From: Candidatus Fermentibacterota bacterium
Lineage (GTDB): Bacteria > JAFGKV01
DNA length: 39,793 bases
Direction: 5' to 3'
NCBI GenBank assembly: GCA_030620115.1
Contig: JAUXFG010000013.1
Location: 1-39,793 of the forward strand
The position numbers and the translations under genes are program-made. Shown piece by piece: positions 22,253 through 30,867 of the stretch. The first letter of the stretch is position 1; every line of letters starts with the position of its first letter. The notes below the pieces were generated by a model, which saw nothing but the letters and a program-made list of their open reading frames with translations, was not told the DNA's origin and ran no database searches.

Positions 22253-24306
22253 CATTCCTGTCTCCGGGCTTTCTATTCGCCGTTCTGGGAGCCACGGTAC
22301 CGGTCATCATTCATCTATTAGCCCGGCGTGCGAGGCGGGCCAAACCATTCTCAAGTCTCCTTTTCCTGCGGGAGATCGAGCAGACCGCACTTCGCTGGCT
22401 CAAGGTGCATCAGAGACGATTGCTCATGCTGAGGATCATGATTCTTGTGGCTGCCGCGGTGGCTCTGGCGAGACCCACATGTGGGTCCGGACCGGGAGAC
22501 GTGCTCACTTTGGTAGTGGTGGACAGATCAGCGAGCATGGGGGCCCGGGAGGGGGCGGTATGGCGGAAGGCCGTTGAGCAAGCCTCGCGTTTCATGACGG
22601 CGATGCCACGAACTCGTTCGGGATTGGCCACTGCGGGAGATGGTATCTCGATGCTGGCGCCTTTGGGTTCGCAGCCTGAGGACGCATTGCTTCGGCTCGA
22701 GAATATGGGACCTGGTTCCGGGGCGTTGAATGTGCCGTTGATGTTGACCCGCGTGGCCTCGTGGGCTCGCTCCCAGGGGGAGGATCATGTCCGGATGATT
22801 CTGGTCAGCGATTTCCAACCGGGCAACTGGTCCGAGGCCTTGGACATTCCCGAGGAGATGGAGCTCTGGGGCGCTCCTGTGGACGGCACTCCCACGAATA
22901 TCGGGCTTGGACAGACCAAGGTGACAGGCGTGGTGGGCGGTGAGGCTGGATCGATTCGCCTGGAGGCAGTGGTCGAAAGGTATGGAGAAAGAAACGGAGA
23001 GCCGAATGTGGTCACACTGAGGTGGGAAGGATTGCTCCGGGAGATTGATGTTCCCGCCGGAGAACGCGTGTCGCATCTGGACCTTAGCCTGGGAAGAACG
23101 AGGCCGGGGCTCTTGAGAGGCGAGCTTGTGGTGCATGATCCACAGGGAATCGTGGTGGACAACAAATGCGTGTTCGCAGTGGATGTTCCCCGTACCAGGC
23201 GGGTATTGGTGATTGGCACAGAGGGAGAAGAGATGCGGCGGGTCAGGCTCGCCTTGGACCCTTTTCGAGATGGCGCCAGCGGCTTTCTGGTTGCATACGG
23301 GACCAGGAGGGAGCTGGAATCAGCGCGACTCGAATCACTGGATTCGCTGGTGCTTGTGGGAGGAGATCTCACGGGGGCCTGTGCGAGAAAGATCTTGGCG
23401 GCGTGGGAGCATGGCCTTGGGGTTGTGGTGATAGCGACACACCCGAGTATGAATGCTGCATGGGCAGGGTTGTACCTTCCGCTGTTCGGGGCTCTTCCTG
23501 GCGATCCACCGGTGATGGGGCCGGGAAGGGAAGGCTGGGGCGAAGGGAGCGTGGAATTCGATCACCCGTTGCTCTCCGAATTTCGAGGGCTTGGAGGATT
23601 CCCGTTCCCCACGGTATGGCGGGTCCGGACGTGGGATTCCACGGCGGGGTATCCGCTGATAAGCTTGCCCAACGGGTACCCTCTGCTTGTGGAGAATGAC
23701 ACTCGCGAGGGAGCGAGCTCGCTTCTCTGGCTCACTGGTCTTACTCCCCCGTGGTCTGATTGGAGTGGACGATCATCGTTCGTTCCGCTATTTCGGCTGG
23801 CGGTGGCGTATGTCTGCGGAATCAGAAGCCCGGTGGAGTTGGTGCTGGGCGAGGAGAAAAACGTTGAGCTCCCCTGTGATGATGGCGGATGCAGCTACTC
23901 TATGGAGATGCCCGATGGTTCAAGGCTCAACCTGTACCCAGAGACCATTTCGCCGGGGCGTATGACTGTTCGGTTGGGTCCCGTACACGATCCGGATCTC
24001 TACATCATAAGGCGTGGGAACGAGATTGTGGCGCTCTACCAGGGGGTCGTGGCGGAGTGCGAACGTGGTCCATCTTTTCCATCTGCGCGTCCCTCTGGTA
24101 TCACGAGATGGCTTGGTGAATCAGACGATTTGGAGAGCATCTCTTCCGGGAGATTTGAGGCCACCTCGCTTCTGCTTCTTCTTGTGGTGGTCTTGGTGCT
24201 CACCGAAACAGAATTGACGACGCGGCTTTCTGCCGGTCCGCCGCCCAAGCATGGGAGAATTGATCTCGCCGGTGAGTCCCACGATGGCTATCTTGGCCGC
24301 TTGTAG
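22249..24306 (+). CDS. BatA-like membrane protein with VWA domain
   Basis: A 685-residue protein. The N-terminus (FLSPGFLFAVLGATVPVIIHLLARRARRAKPFSSLLFL) is the two-helix BatA N-terminal domain, with a second membrane segment at about residues 58-76. LVVVDRSASMGAREG (about 88-102) is a MIDAS site of a VWA domain. The long middle part is rich in beta strands (CARDB-like or glutamine-amidotransferase-like region, unassigned). A C-terminal membrane helix (ATSLLLLLVVVLVLTETELTTRL) lies near residue 650. It is coupled to the DUF58 gene and followed by moxR, forming the known Bat/MoxR association. Confidence 0.85.
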   Translation: MTFLSPGFLFAVLGATVPVIIHLLARRARRAKPFSSLLFLREIEQTALRWLKVHQRRLLMLRIMILVAAAVALARPTCGSGPGDVLTLVVVDRSASMGAREGAVWRKAVEQASRFMTAMPRTRSGLATAGDGISMLAPLGSQPEDALLRLENMGPGSGALNVPLMLTRVASWARSQGEDHVRMILVSDFQPGNWSEALDIPEEMELWGAPVDGTPTNIGLGQTKVTGVVGGEAGSIRLEAVVERYGERNGEPNVVTLRWEGLLREIDVPAGERVSHLDLSLGRTRPGLLRGELVVHDPQGIVVDNKCVFAVDVPRTRRVLVIGTEGEEMRRVRLALDPFRDGASGFLVAYGTRRELESARLESLDSLVLVGGDLTGACARKILAAWEHGLGVVVIATHPSMNAAWAGLYLPLFGALPGDPPVMGPGREGWGEGSVEFDHPLLSEFRGLGGFPFPTVWRVRTWDSTAGYPLISLPNGYPLLVENDTREGASSLLWLTGLTPPWSDWSGRSSFVPLFRLAVAYVCGIRSPVELVLGEEKNVELPCDDGGCSYSMEMPDGSRLNLYPETISPGRMTVRLGPVHDPDLYIIRRGNEIVALYQGVVAECERGPSFPSARPSGITRWLGESDDLESISSGRFEATSLLLLLVVVLVLTETELTTRLSAGPPPKHGRIDLAGESHDGYLGRL

Positions 24307-24367
24307 AGAATTCTGAGGTAGACCTGGTTGCCTCCGAGGAGCGTTTCTCGAAGGAGGAGCATGTTTC

Positions 24368-25375
24368 GTGATAGAAATCCCGAACAATGAACGGGATGCC
24401 CTGGCCGCGTCCGCAGAGGCGTATAGGGAGATCAGGGGCCAAATTGCCCGTGTCATCGTGTCCCAAGAGCGGGTGATCGAAGAAGTCCTCGTCTGTCTCT
24501 TGGCTGATGGGCACGGGCTCATCGTCGGCGTGCCCGGCCTGGCCAAGACCCTGCTGGTCAGCACGCTTGCCGGAGTTCTGGATCTCTCTTTCGGCCGTGT
24601 CCAGTTCACTCCTGATCTTATGCCGTCCGACATCACGGGTACCGAGATATTGGAGGAGAATCCGGAAACAGGGCGCAGGAGATTCAGGTTTGTTTCCGGG
24701 CCGGTTTTCACCAATGTCCTCCTTGCCGATGAGATAAACAGAACTCCTCCCAAGACTCAGGCGGCACTCCTCCAGGCCATGCAAGAGCGAGAGGTGACAT
24801 CAGGAGGGGTCACCTATTCGCTCGAGCGCCCATTCCTGGTCCTCGCCACGCAGAATCCCATCGAGCAAGAAGGCACATACCCACTTCCAGAGGCGCAGCT
24901 TGACCGGTTCATGCTCCAGGTCGACATTTCGTATCCTGATTTGGATGATGAAGTGCTGATCGTGGAGCGCACCACCGGTGATGTGGCTGCCCACGCGGAC
25001 CTGGTGATCGGCAAGGATGAGATCCTGAAACTGCAGAGGCTTACCCGGCGCGTACCGGTTGCGAGTCATGTGGTGGAGGCGGCGGTTCGGTTGGCAAGGC
25101 TGACGAGACCGAGTGAATCGGATGCTCCGTCCTTTGTGAGGGAATGGGTTCGTTGGGGAGCCGGCGTACGGGGATCCCAGTTTCTGATCTTGGCGGCAAA
25201 GGCAAGGGCATTGCTCGATGGCCGTGCCACGCCGGAATTACAGGATCTTGATTCCCTGGCCTCCGCCGTGCTTTCGCACAGGATCGTGCCGAGTTTTCGT
25301 GCCGAAGCGGAAGGCATCGAGGCCAGCGAAATCATCCGGCGGATTGTCGACGAAACCCATGTCCTATTCGGGTGA
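24368..25375 (+). CDS. moxR: MoxR-family AAA+ ATPase
   Basis: A 335-residue AAA+ protein. It has a Walker A of the MoxR form GVPGLAKT (about residues 54-61), Walker B LLADEINR, the sensor-like LATQNPIEQEGTYPLPEAQLDRFM and a C-terminal lid domain. MoxR ATPases work with VWA proteins as chaperones for metal insertion or complex assembly. The start is GTG 24368 after GGAGGAGCATGTTTC; no in-frame ATG gives a better fit. The gene follows DUF58 and BatA-like genes, whereas moxR is commonly first in such clusters. The next gene starts 7 nt after its stop. Confidence 0.95.
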   Translation: MIEIPNNERDALAASAEAYREIRGQIARVIVSQERVIEEVLVCLLADGHGLIVGVPGLAKTLLVSTLAGVLDLSFGRVQFTPDLMPSDITGTEILEENPETGRRRFRFVSGPVFTNVLLADEINRTPPKTQAALLQAMQEREVTSGGVTYSLERPFLVLATQNPIEQEGTYPLPEAQLDRFMLQVDISYPDLDDEVLIVERTTGDVAAHADLVIGKDEILKLQRLTRRVPVASHVVEAAVRLARLTRPSESDAPSFVREWVRWGAGVRGSQFLILAAKARALLDGRATPELQDLDSLASAVLSHRIVPSFRAEAEGIEASEIIRRIVDETHVLFG

Positions 25376-25382
25376 TGGGGCG

Positions 25383-26288
25383 ATGAAATCCATGGAGACG
25401 ACTCTCATGGAGCGGATGACGCGCAACGGTCATACCACATTCTCCCAAATGTTGCCCCGGCATGCCGCCTTTGCATTCTGTTTCTGGCTGGTGCAGCTTA
25501 TCTATCGGATTACTTCCGGCACGCCGCCGGTCCTTTGTGATATTTTGTTTCCTCTCTTTCTCTTTGCACCCTGGGCAATTCGCCCCTTGACGTGGCGTCT
25601 GGTGATATCCATTGGATGCTACTTCGTCATCTATTATGTGGCATTCCTTCATCTCTTGGACGACATTGTGGTGCGTGCGCATTGGATGGAAATTCCAAAT
25701 CTCGAAACACGGCTTTTCGCCGGCTGGAGCCCGGTGGTCGAGCTCCAGAAGTACAGGATAGTTCCACTCAATGTTTTTTTCTGCGTAGGATACAGTCTTC
25801 ACATCGTGAACATCCTTCTCCCCTTCTTCTATCTTCTTTTCAAGAAGCAATATGCTCATGCAGAGGAATATGTGTCAGTCTTCCTTGCCTGCGGGTATCT
25901 TGGGTTCACCATCTATCTCCTCTATCCAGTGGTGCCGCCACGGCTTGCGTTGCTTGATGTGACATCTGTGAGCCCGCCATGGGCTTCGGGGGCGTGGGAG
26001 AGTGCGGGGCAGCTATTTCGAGCAAATCCGTATGCTGCCTTGCCGAGTCTTCACTGCGCGTTTCCATTCCTCTCGTTTCTCTACTTGAGGGCACGCGGAT
26101 ACTCCTTGGCCTGGCTCTTCGCGGGCATGTCGCTCTGGCTCTTCGTGGGAACCATCTATTTGGGAGAACACTACTTCCTCGATGTCCTTGGGGGTATGAT
26201 CGTGGCTTTTGTTGCGTTTTTTGCCATGACCTTGCGACCGAGGTTTGGCCACACGCGGAGCCTTGGCCAGTGTACAAAGGGACAATAA
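25383..26288 (+). CDS. PAP2/Aur1-like polytopic membrane protein
   Basis: A 301-residue protein with about seven or eight hydrophobic segments. The C-terminal half has the PAP2_3-type motifs AALPSLHCAFPFL and GEHYFLDVLGG (H-x3-D), as in inositol-phosphoceramide synthase (Aur1) and related lipid phosphotransferases. The reaction is probably transfer or hydrolysis of a phosphorylated head group on the outer face of the inner membrane; the substrate is unknown. The N-terminal KxxxxxxRP motif of classical PAP2 is not obvious, which favours the Aur1-like type. The start ATG 25383 lies 7 nt after moxR; 25359 and 25392 are alternatives. Its stop overlaps nadC by one base (TAATG). Confidence 0.8.
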   Translation: MKSMETTLMERMTRNGHTTFSQMLPRHAAFAFCFWLVQLIYRITSGTPPVLCDILFPLFLFAPWAIRPLTWRLVISIGCYFVIYYVAFLHLLDDIVVRAHWMEIPNLETRLFAGWSPVVELQKYRIVPLNVFFCVGYSLHIVNILLPFFYLLFKKQYAHAEEYVSVFLACGYLGFTIYLLYPVVPPRLALLDVTSVSPPWASGAWESAGQLFRANPYAALPSLHCAFPFLSFLYLRARGYSLAWLFAGMSLWLFVGTIYLGEHYFLDVLGGMIVAFVAFFAMTLRPRFGHTRSLGQCTKGQ

Positions 26289-27151
26289 TGGAGCTTTTCT
26301 TGACCCTCATTGATCGTGTAGAACTAACGGTCTTCCTGGCAGGGGCTCTGCGTGAGGATGTTGGTTCAGGTGATGTGACTACTACTGCCTTGGTGCCGGA
26401 GAGCCTGCCGGCGACTGCTCATCTGGTGGCCCGTGAAGAGGGGACCATGGCAGGTGGTCCTGTGGTGGATCATCTTTTCTCGATCATTGGCGTTGAACCG
26501 TGTTGGACATGGAAGAAAGAGGAAGGAGCGCGATTCAAGCGCGGAGAGGAGATCGGAAGAGCGAGCGCGTCGGCTTCAGCGCTCCTGACCGGAGAACGAG
26601 TTGCTCTGAATCTACTGCAACGCCTCTGTGGCATCGCAACGCTGACCAGGAAATATGCCGATGAATTGCAGGGAATGGATGTACTATTGCTGGACACACG
26701 GAAAACGATTCCTGGCATGAGGTTGCTGGAACGTTATGCCGTTCGAGTCGGGGGCGGGAGGAACCACAGATCCGGCCTCTACGATCGTGTGCTGATAAAA
26801 GACAACCATGTGGCGATTGTGGGAGATCCTGCACGGGCGGTAAGGCTGGCCCGACAGAGATGGCCGAATCTCGTAGTGGAAGTTGAGGTGGAGACCCCTG
26901 CTGAATTCGCTTGTGTTCTGAAGGCAGAGCCAGATTGGATTCTTCTCGACAATATGAGTATCCGTGATATCGAGGCCTGTGTGTTGGCCAGGCAGGCATG
27001 GCAAGGGAGCCCTCCTCTGTTGGAAGCATCAGGAGGAATAGATTTGCTTACCGTCGGGCGTATCGCGCGGCTCGGTGTGGATGCGGTGAGTGTGGGTGCG
27101 CTTACCCATTCTGCTTCCTGGCTCGACATATCCATGGAGGTGGAGCTTTGA
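26288..27151 (+). CDS. nadC: Nicotinate-nucleotide pyrophosphorylase (carboxylating)
   Basis: Converts quinolinate and PRPP to nicotinate mononucleotide in de novo NAD synthesis. Family blocks are intact: LREDVGSGDVTT, GERVALNLLQRLCGIAT, LLDTRKTIPGMR, VGGGRNHRSGLYDRVLIKDNH, VEVEVET and LLDNM. Length (287 aa) is typical. ATG 26288 overlaps the preceding stop by one base and starts at the expected N-terminus; the track's 25979 start is inside the PAP2 gene. It is coupled to birA by TTGA. nadA and nadB are not in the window. Confidence 0.97.
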   Translation: MELFLTLIDRVELTVFLAGALREDVGSGDVTTTALVPESLPATAHLVAREEGTMAGGPVVDHLFSIIGVEPCWTWKKEEGARFKRGEEIGRASASASALLTGERVALNLLQRLCGIATLTRKYADELQGMDVLLLDTRKTIPGMRLLERYAVRVGGGRNHRSGLYDRVLIKDNHVAIVGDPARAVRLARQRWPNLVVEVEVETPAEFACVLKAEPDWILLDNMSIRDIEACVLARQAWQGSPPLLEASGGIDLLTVGRIARLGVDAVSVGALTHSASWLDISMEVEL

Positions 27152-28134
27152 AAAGCGATTTAGGCCTGGTTACCGTGCTGGCGGCGAGACTCTGGGCGCA
27201 ACGAGGACAGTTGGTTAATTGGGAGCATCTTGGCGCCGATGTGAGGGGATATGAGAAGACCGTGGCCGCACTATCGCAACTTCTCGAGTTGGGATTCGAT
27301 GTTCGATTGTCCCCAGCCGGGGTACGGCTTGTGCCGCCGGCGGATACACCATGTGAGGCTGATCTCCTGCCAGAGCAGGCGGGGCCTTGCGTGTATTCCC
27401 CCGTAGTAGATTCCACGAACACCGCGGGTGTGCAGTTGGCCAGAGTAGGCGCACATCACGGGACTACTGTCATCGCCGAGGCACAGCTCAAGGGACGTGG
27501 GCATCACGGACACGAGTGGTTCTCTCCCGCCGGAATGGGGCTCTGGTTCTCGTTGATTCTTCGTCCCGCGGCAAGCGTGAAGAAACCCGGGTTGGTGCCG
27601 CTTTTGGTTGGCCTTTGCGTGGTGCGCGTACTCAGAGAGCTTGGCGCCCGGGCGGCAAGCTTGAAGTGGGCAAATGATGTGCTGTGGGGGAAACGGAAGG
27701 TGGCAGGGATCTTGGTGGAGCGGGTTGAATCAGGTCCGAGGGAGGCTTTTGTTGCGGGTGTGGGCATCAATATCCATCAGAAGGAATCGGATTTTCCCGA
27801 GGAGATCAGAGATCGTTGCCTTTCGTTGGATGAGATTCTCGGCGCTTCGATCAACCGGAGCGATCTGTTGCACAAGCTGGTGGAGGAACTCATCTCCCGC
27901 TGGCACGATGAGGTCTCGTCGGGATTTGGCGGTGTGGTGAAGTCATGGAATGAGGAATCGGGGACGGTGGGCATGTCCGTTAGGGCCGCGGTGGGGCAAG
28001 AGATACTAACCGGTGTCATAGAAGGAGTCGGTGATGCGGGGGAGCTGATGCTTCGCTGCCCGGATGGATCATTGAGAACCATGGCTTCGGGAAGAATCGA
28101 ACTCATGGCAAAGCCCGATCATGTGGGGCTATAG
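27148..28134 (+). CDS. birA: Biotin--[acetyl-CoA carboxylase] ligase BirA with N-terminal HTH
   Basis: Makes biotinyl-AMP and attaches biotin to carrier proteins. Residues 1-65 form a winged-helix-like domain (LAARLWAQRGQLVNWEHLGADVRG), suggesting a repressor role as well. The catalytic domain has VDSTNTAGVQLA, GRGHHGHEWFSPAGMGLWFS, KWANDVLWGKRKVAGILVE and GVGINI. The biotin-binding loop usually reads GRGRRGR; here it has three His instead (residues 119, 120 and 122). It starts at TTG 27148 after GGAGGTGGAGC, overlapping the nadC stop (TTGA). Length is 328 aa. A possible operator was not identified. Confidence 0.93.
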   Translation: MKSDLGLVTVLAARLWAQRGQLVNWEHLGADVRGYEKTVAALSQLLELGFDVRLSPAGVRLVPPADTPCEADLLPEQAGPCVYSPVVDSTNTAGVQLARVGAHHGTTVIAEAQLKGRGHHGHEWFSPAGMGLWFSLILRPAASVKKPGLVPLLVGLCVVRVLRELGARAASLKWANDVLWGKRKVAGILVERVESGPREAFVAGVGINIHQKESDFPEEIRDRCLSLDEILGASINRSDLLHKLVEELISRWHDEVSSGFGGVVKSWNEESGTVGMSVRAAVGQEILTGVIEGVGDAGELMLRCPDGSLRTMASGRIELMAKPDHVGL

Positions 28135-28185
28135 GCGTGATGATTCACGAGCAAACTTCGCTCTGCTTCGTGACGAAATTCGGGT

Positions 28186-28387
28186 TAACCCGGACTTCTC
28201 ACCAACTTTGGGCTACAGCGGCCGATATGGCATCCCCCGTCCGACGCGGGACTTCGTTACGTTCTGTCGGCTTCCTCGATCCGCCAGCTGGCGGACAGAG
28301 GATACGCCTGTGGAGTCCTCAGTCGCAAGCCTCGCATTCAGAACCATCTCGGCCGTTTCGCTTCGAAAGCCGGCGAGAAGTCCGGGT
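28186..28387. repeat. Full-length copy of the AGCCCGGACTTCTCACC-family element with extra palindromes
   Basis: About 202 bp from aacccggacttctcacc to ggcgagaagtccgggt, colinear with the copy at 8610. Compared with that copy it carries two short palindromic additions: ccgtccgacgcgg (about 28232-28247) and tccgccagctggcgga (about 28271-28286), the latter replacing acgtatcg. Track ORFs 28121 and 28137 lie in it and are not genes. It begins 51 nt after birA; downstream, atggaatgatggaataatggg links to the similar tract at 7293. Confidence 0.85.
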
Positions 28388-28430
28388 CATGGAATGATGG
28401 AATAATGGGTTGGAGGCATCGGGGATAGAG

Positions 28431-29183
28431 ATGTCTGGTGATGTGCTCCTGGTGAACATAGGCAATTCTCAAGTCAAGACCGCATGGTGGGGAGCAGGAG
28501 CGGATCTGCGACCGGGAAAGCAGTGGCCCACGCATCAAAAGGAGGGGCTTCTCTCTACCTTGTCGAAGGATCTCAAGGCCGTGGTGCTGGCGTCAGTGGT
28601 TCCTGATATCGACGACTCGTTTATGCGGGTGGCCCGTGATGCCGGAGTTCCCGTGATACTAGTGACTTCCGAGGCGGTGGCGGCGGCGGGGTTGATTGCC
28701 GGAACATATGGGAGCATTGGGGCTGACAGGCTGGTGAATCTGATAGCCCTGTCCCGCATGGAACCGCTGCCCGCCCTCTGTGTGGATGCGGGCACTGCCA
28801 TTACATTTGAGCTGATGGATTCAGAGAAGCGATTCGCGGGTGGCCTTATTGCACCCGGGCCCCGGCTCATGGCATCTGCGCTTTCCCATGGGACGGCACT
28901 CCTCCCCGAGATCGAGCCATGCGCGGGCGGTATTCTCCTGGGGCGGGACACTCCCTCGTCCATTGCTTCCGGCTGCTGGTGGGGAAGCATCGCTCTGGTG
29001 GAAGGTATTCTGGAGATCTTGAAGCGGAATGGAAGAACATGGCGGCTCTTGGTTCTCACTGGAGGGTTTGCGTCGATGCTTTCTACATTCTTGACGGTTT
29101 CACACCACGTTGAACCAGACCTCTCATTCAAGGGTCTGATTCATGTGTGGAAGGCATATGAAGCTGGCGATTACCCCGGGTGA
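28431..29183 (+). CDS. coaX: Type III pantothenate kinase
   Basis: Phosphorylates pantothenate, the first step of coenzyme A synthesis. The ASKHA-fold blocks are GADRLVNLIA, CVDAGTAITFEL (phosphate-2), GGLIAPGPRLMASAL and LTGGFA. The phosphate-1 motif, normally D-x-G-N-T/S, reads N-I-G-N-S here (Asn 9). Length (250 aa) is normal. ATG 28431 is chosen as the start closest to the conserved strand; the ribosome site is weak. The nadC-birA-coaX order is a known association, here broken by a repeat element. It overlaps pdxA by 26 nt. Confidence 0.9.
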   Translation: MSGDVLLVNIGNSQVKTAWWGAGADLRPGKQWPTHQKEGLLSTLSKDLKAVVLASVVPDIDDSFMRVARDAGVPVILVTSEAVAAAGLIAGTYGSIGADRLVNLIALSRMEPLPALCVDAGTAITFELMDSEKRFAGGLIAPGPRLMASALSHGTALLPEIEPCAGGILLGRDTPSSIASGCWWGSIALVEGILEILKRNGRTWRLLVLTGGFASMLSTFLTVSHHVEPDLSFKGLIHVWKAYEAGDYPG

Positions 29184-30126
29184 CCCCCTGGGAATAGGGC
29201 CTGAGATCGCCGCGAAGGCTCTTGCGCGCTGGCGCGAGGAAGAGACGAAAGCCGTGCTCTACGGCCCGGAGGAGGAGTGGGCTCGTGTAGCGGAGCATAT
29301 CGGCAATACTCACCATGTGGACATGGTCTCCCTCCCCAGCCCCTCCGGGAGGAAACCCGCGACGCCCCAGGCTTCGGCATGGGGCGGGGCGGTGGCCATG
29401 GAAGCCTTGGAGTGCGCTGTCCGCGATGCCATGGAAGGAGTGGTGGACGCCGTTGTCACGGGGCCCGTCAGCAAGCAGAGTATGCACCTGGCCGGTTGGA
29501 GATATCCGGGGCAGACGGAGCTGATCGCCAAGCTCACGGGGGCGGAAGAGTACGCCATGATGTTGGCCAATGGGGTACACTGTGCCGTTCTCGCGACACG
29601 GCACGTGCCAATCCGTGAGGTTTCTTCATGCTTGAGTGTTGAGGGATTGGTGACGTTAGTGCTTTTGGTCGATAGAGAGCTTCGGCGTTTGCTAAAAAGG
29701 CAGCCACGTATTCTGGTGTGCGGGCTAAATCCCCATGCGGGGGATCGTGGGCTCCTGGGCAGCGAAGAGCGGGAGATCATCGCTCCAGCTATGGAAGCTG
29801 CCCGGGGCCAAGGCATTTGCATCGTGGGACCGATTTCTGCCGAAGAAGCGTTTATGACTTGGGGACGAGACGGAGATGTGGTGATCGCTATGTACCACGA
29901 TCAGGCGGCCATCCCTATCAAGATGCTTGGGCTGCATTCCGCAGTGAACGTCACGTTGGGGATGCCCGTGGTGAGGACCAGCCCCGGCCATGGCACGGCA
30001 TTCTCCCTCGTGGGGACCGGCCGGGCGGATGAAGGGAGCTTTCTGGAGGCCATGAAGTGGGCCACTCGCTTGGCCTCTATCCCACATGACAGCCACGCGA
30101 AACGTGTGGTGAGATATTCGGGATAG
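29158..30126 (+). CDS. pdxA: 4-hydroxythreonine-4-phosphate dehydrogenase
   Basis: An NAD-dependent enzyme of the DXP-dependent vitamin B6 pathway; its product is condensed by PdxJ, encoded 4.6 kb downstream. Visible are ITPGDPLGIGPEI at the N-terminus, metal-binding His residues in ATRHVPIREV, NPHAGD and MYHDQ, and PVVRTSPGHGTAFSLVGTG near the C-terminus. Length (322 aa) is normal. ATG 29158 lies inside coaX after GGAAGGC; the track's GTG 29143 is five codons upstream and less likely. The following gene starts 9 nt later. Confidence 0.96.
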   Translation: MKLAITPGDPLGIGPEIAAKALARWREEETKAVLYGPEEEWARVAEHIGNTHHVDMVSLPSPSGRKPATPQASAWGGAVAMEALECAVRDAMEGVVDAVVTGPVSKQSMHLAGWRYPGQTELIAKLTGAEEYAMMLANGVHCAVLATRHVPIREVSSCLSVEGLVTLVLLVDRELRRLLKRQPRILVCGLNPHAGDRGLLGSEEREIIAPAMEAARGQGICIVGPISAEEAFMTWGRDGDVVIAMYHDQAAIPIKMLGLHSAVNVTLGMPVVRTSPGHGTAFSLVGTGRADEGSFLEAMKWATRLASIPHDSHAKRVVRYSG

Positions 30127-30135
30127 GGGTCAGTC

Positions 30136-30867
30136 GTGATTCGATTCAGCCACGTATCATTCCGGGGGAGGAGGAGCGATACGGGACTCCATAATATTTC
30201 GCTACGTATTCCGCGGGGCGAATTGGCTTTATTCGTGGGACCGCCCGGTGCGGGCAAGTCACTCATTCTCAAGCTGTGCACAGGGGAAATCGGGCCTGAC
30301 GAAGGGCGCGTCTTCGTTGATGGCATTGATACGACGCAGATGGGCGAGCGTAGGTTTCGAAGACTCCGTCTTCTCATGGGCATAGTCTCGAACCAATTGC
30401 CGCTCCTGGAAGACAGGACGGTGTTAGACAATGTGGTTCTCTCGCTGGATGTCCGGGGGTGGCCACCAGGCAGGGCGGTTCGGTCTGCCATGAAGGCGCT
30501 GCAAGAATCGGGTATTCTCGCCCTGAGAGGTTACTACCCCACCGAGCTATCGGATGGACAACGACGTTTGGCCCGTGTGGCTCGGGCCATCGCGCCCATG
30601 CCTCGGCTTCTTTTCGTGGACGAATCCTCCGCGGACGATAACGCTCCGGGCGATTTCTTGCTCTTGATTGTGCGTACCATGACCGCCTGGGGTGCCACGG
30701 TGCTGATTGCACGGCAACGAGTGCCGGATTCCGCCGTCGAAGGGGCGAGAGTCTGGCACATGGCTGAGGGGCAGATCGTTCGTGCCGAGGTAATTCCCGA
30801 GCGCGCGAAGTCGACCCCCAGCTCCGGGTTGATGGAACTCCTTCTCGGAAGAGGAAATCCTCCATGA
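30136..30867 (+). CDS. ftsE: FtsE-like ABC ATPase with altered nucleotide-binding motifs
   Basis: A 243-residue ABC ATPase. Walker A GPPGAGKS (35-42) and Walker B LLFVDE (158-163) are intact. The Q-loop region reads IVSNQLPLLEDRTVLDN where FtsE has a VFQD-type sequence. The signature is LSDGQ instead of LSGGE/Q. The D-loop is ADDN, not GNLD. The H-loop reads VLIARQR, with no His. ATP binding looks possible and hydrolysis doubtful. FtsE identity rests on the LEDRTVLDNV block and on the following FtsX-like gene, which overlaps by ATGA. The start is GTG 30136. In other bacteria FtsEX controls septal peptidoglycan hydrolases. Confidence 0.8.
   Translation: MIRFSHVSFRGRRSDTGLHNISLRIPRGELALFVGPPGAGKSLILKLCTGEIGPDEGRVFVDGIDTTQMGERRFRRLRLLMGIVSNQLPLLEDRTVLDNVVLSLDVRGWPPGRAVRSAMKALQESGILALRGYYPTELSDGQRRLARVARAIAPMPRLLFVDESSADDNAPGDFLLLIVRTMTAWGATVLIARQRVPDSAVEGARVWHMAEGQIVRAEVIPERAKSTPSSGLMELLLGRGNPP

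Noticed and set aside
24121-24784. Antisense ORFs of 194-210 aa across the BatA/moxR junction
   Set aside because: They oppose the MoxR Walker motifs and lack a ribosome site or family features.
28121-28405. Plus-strand ORFs downstream of birA
   Set aside because: They lie almost wholly in the 28186-28387 repeat; the copy at 8610 gives a similar peptide in ORF 8362-8793, which is antisense to the MobB-like gene.
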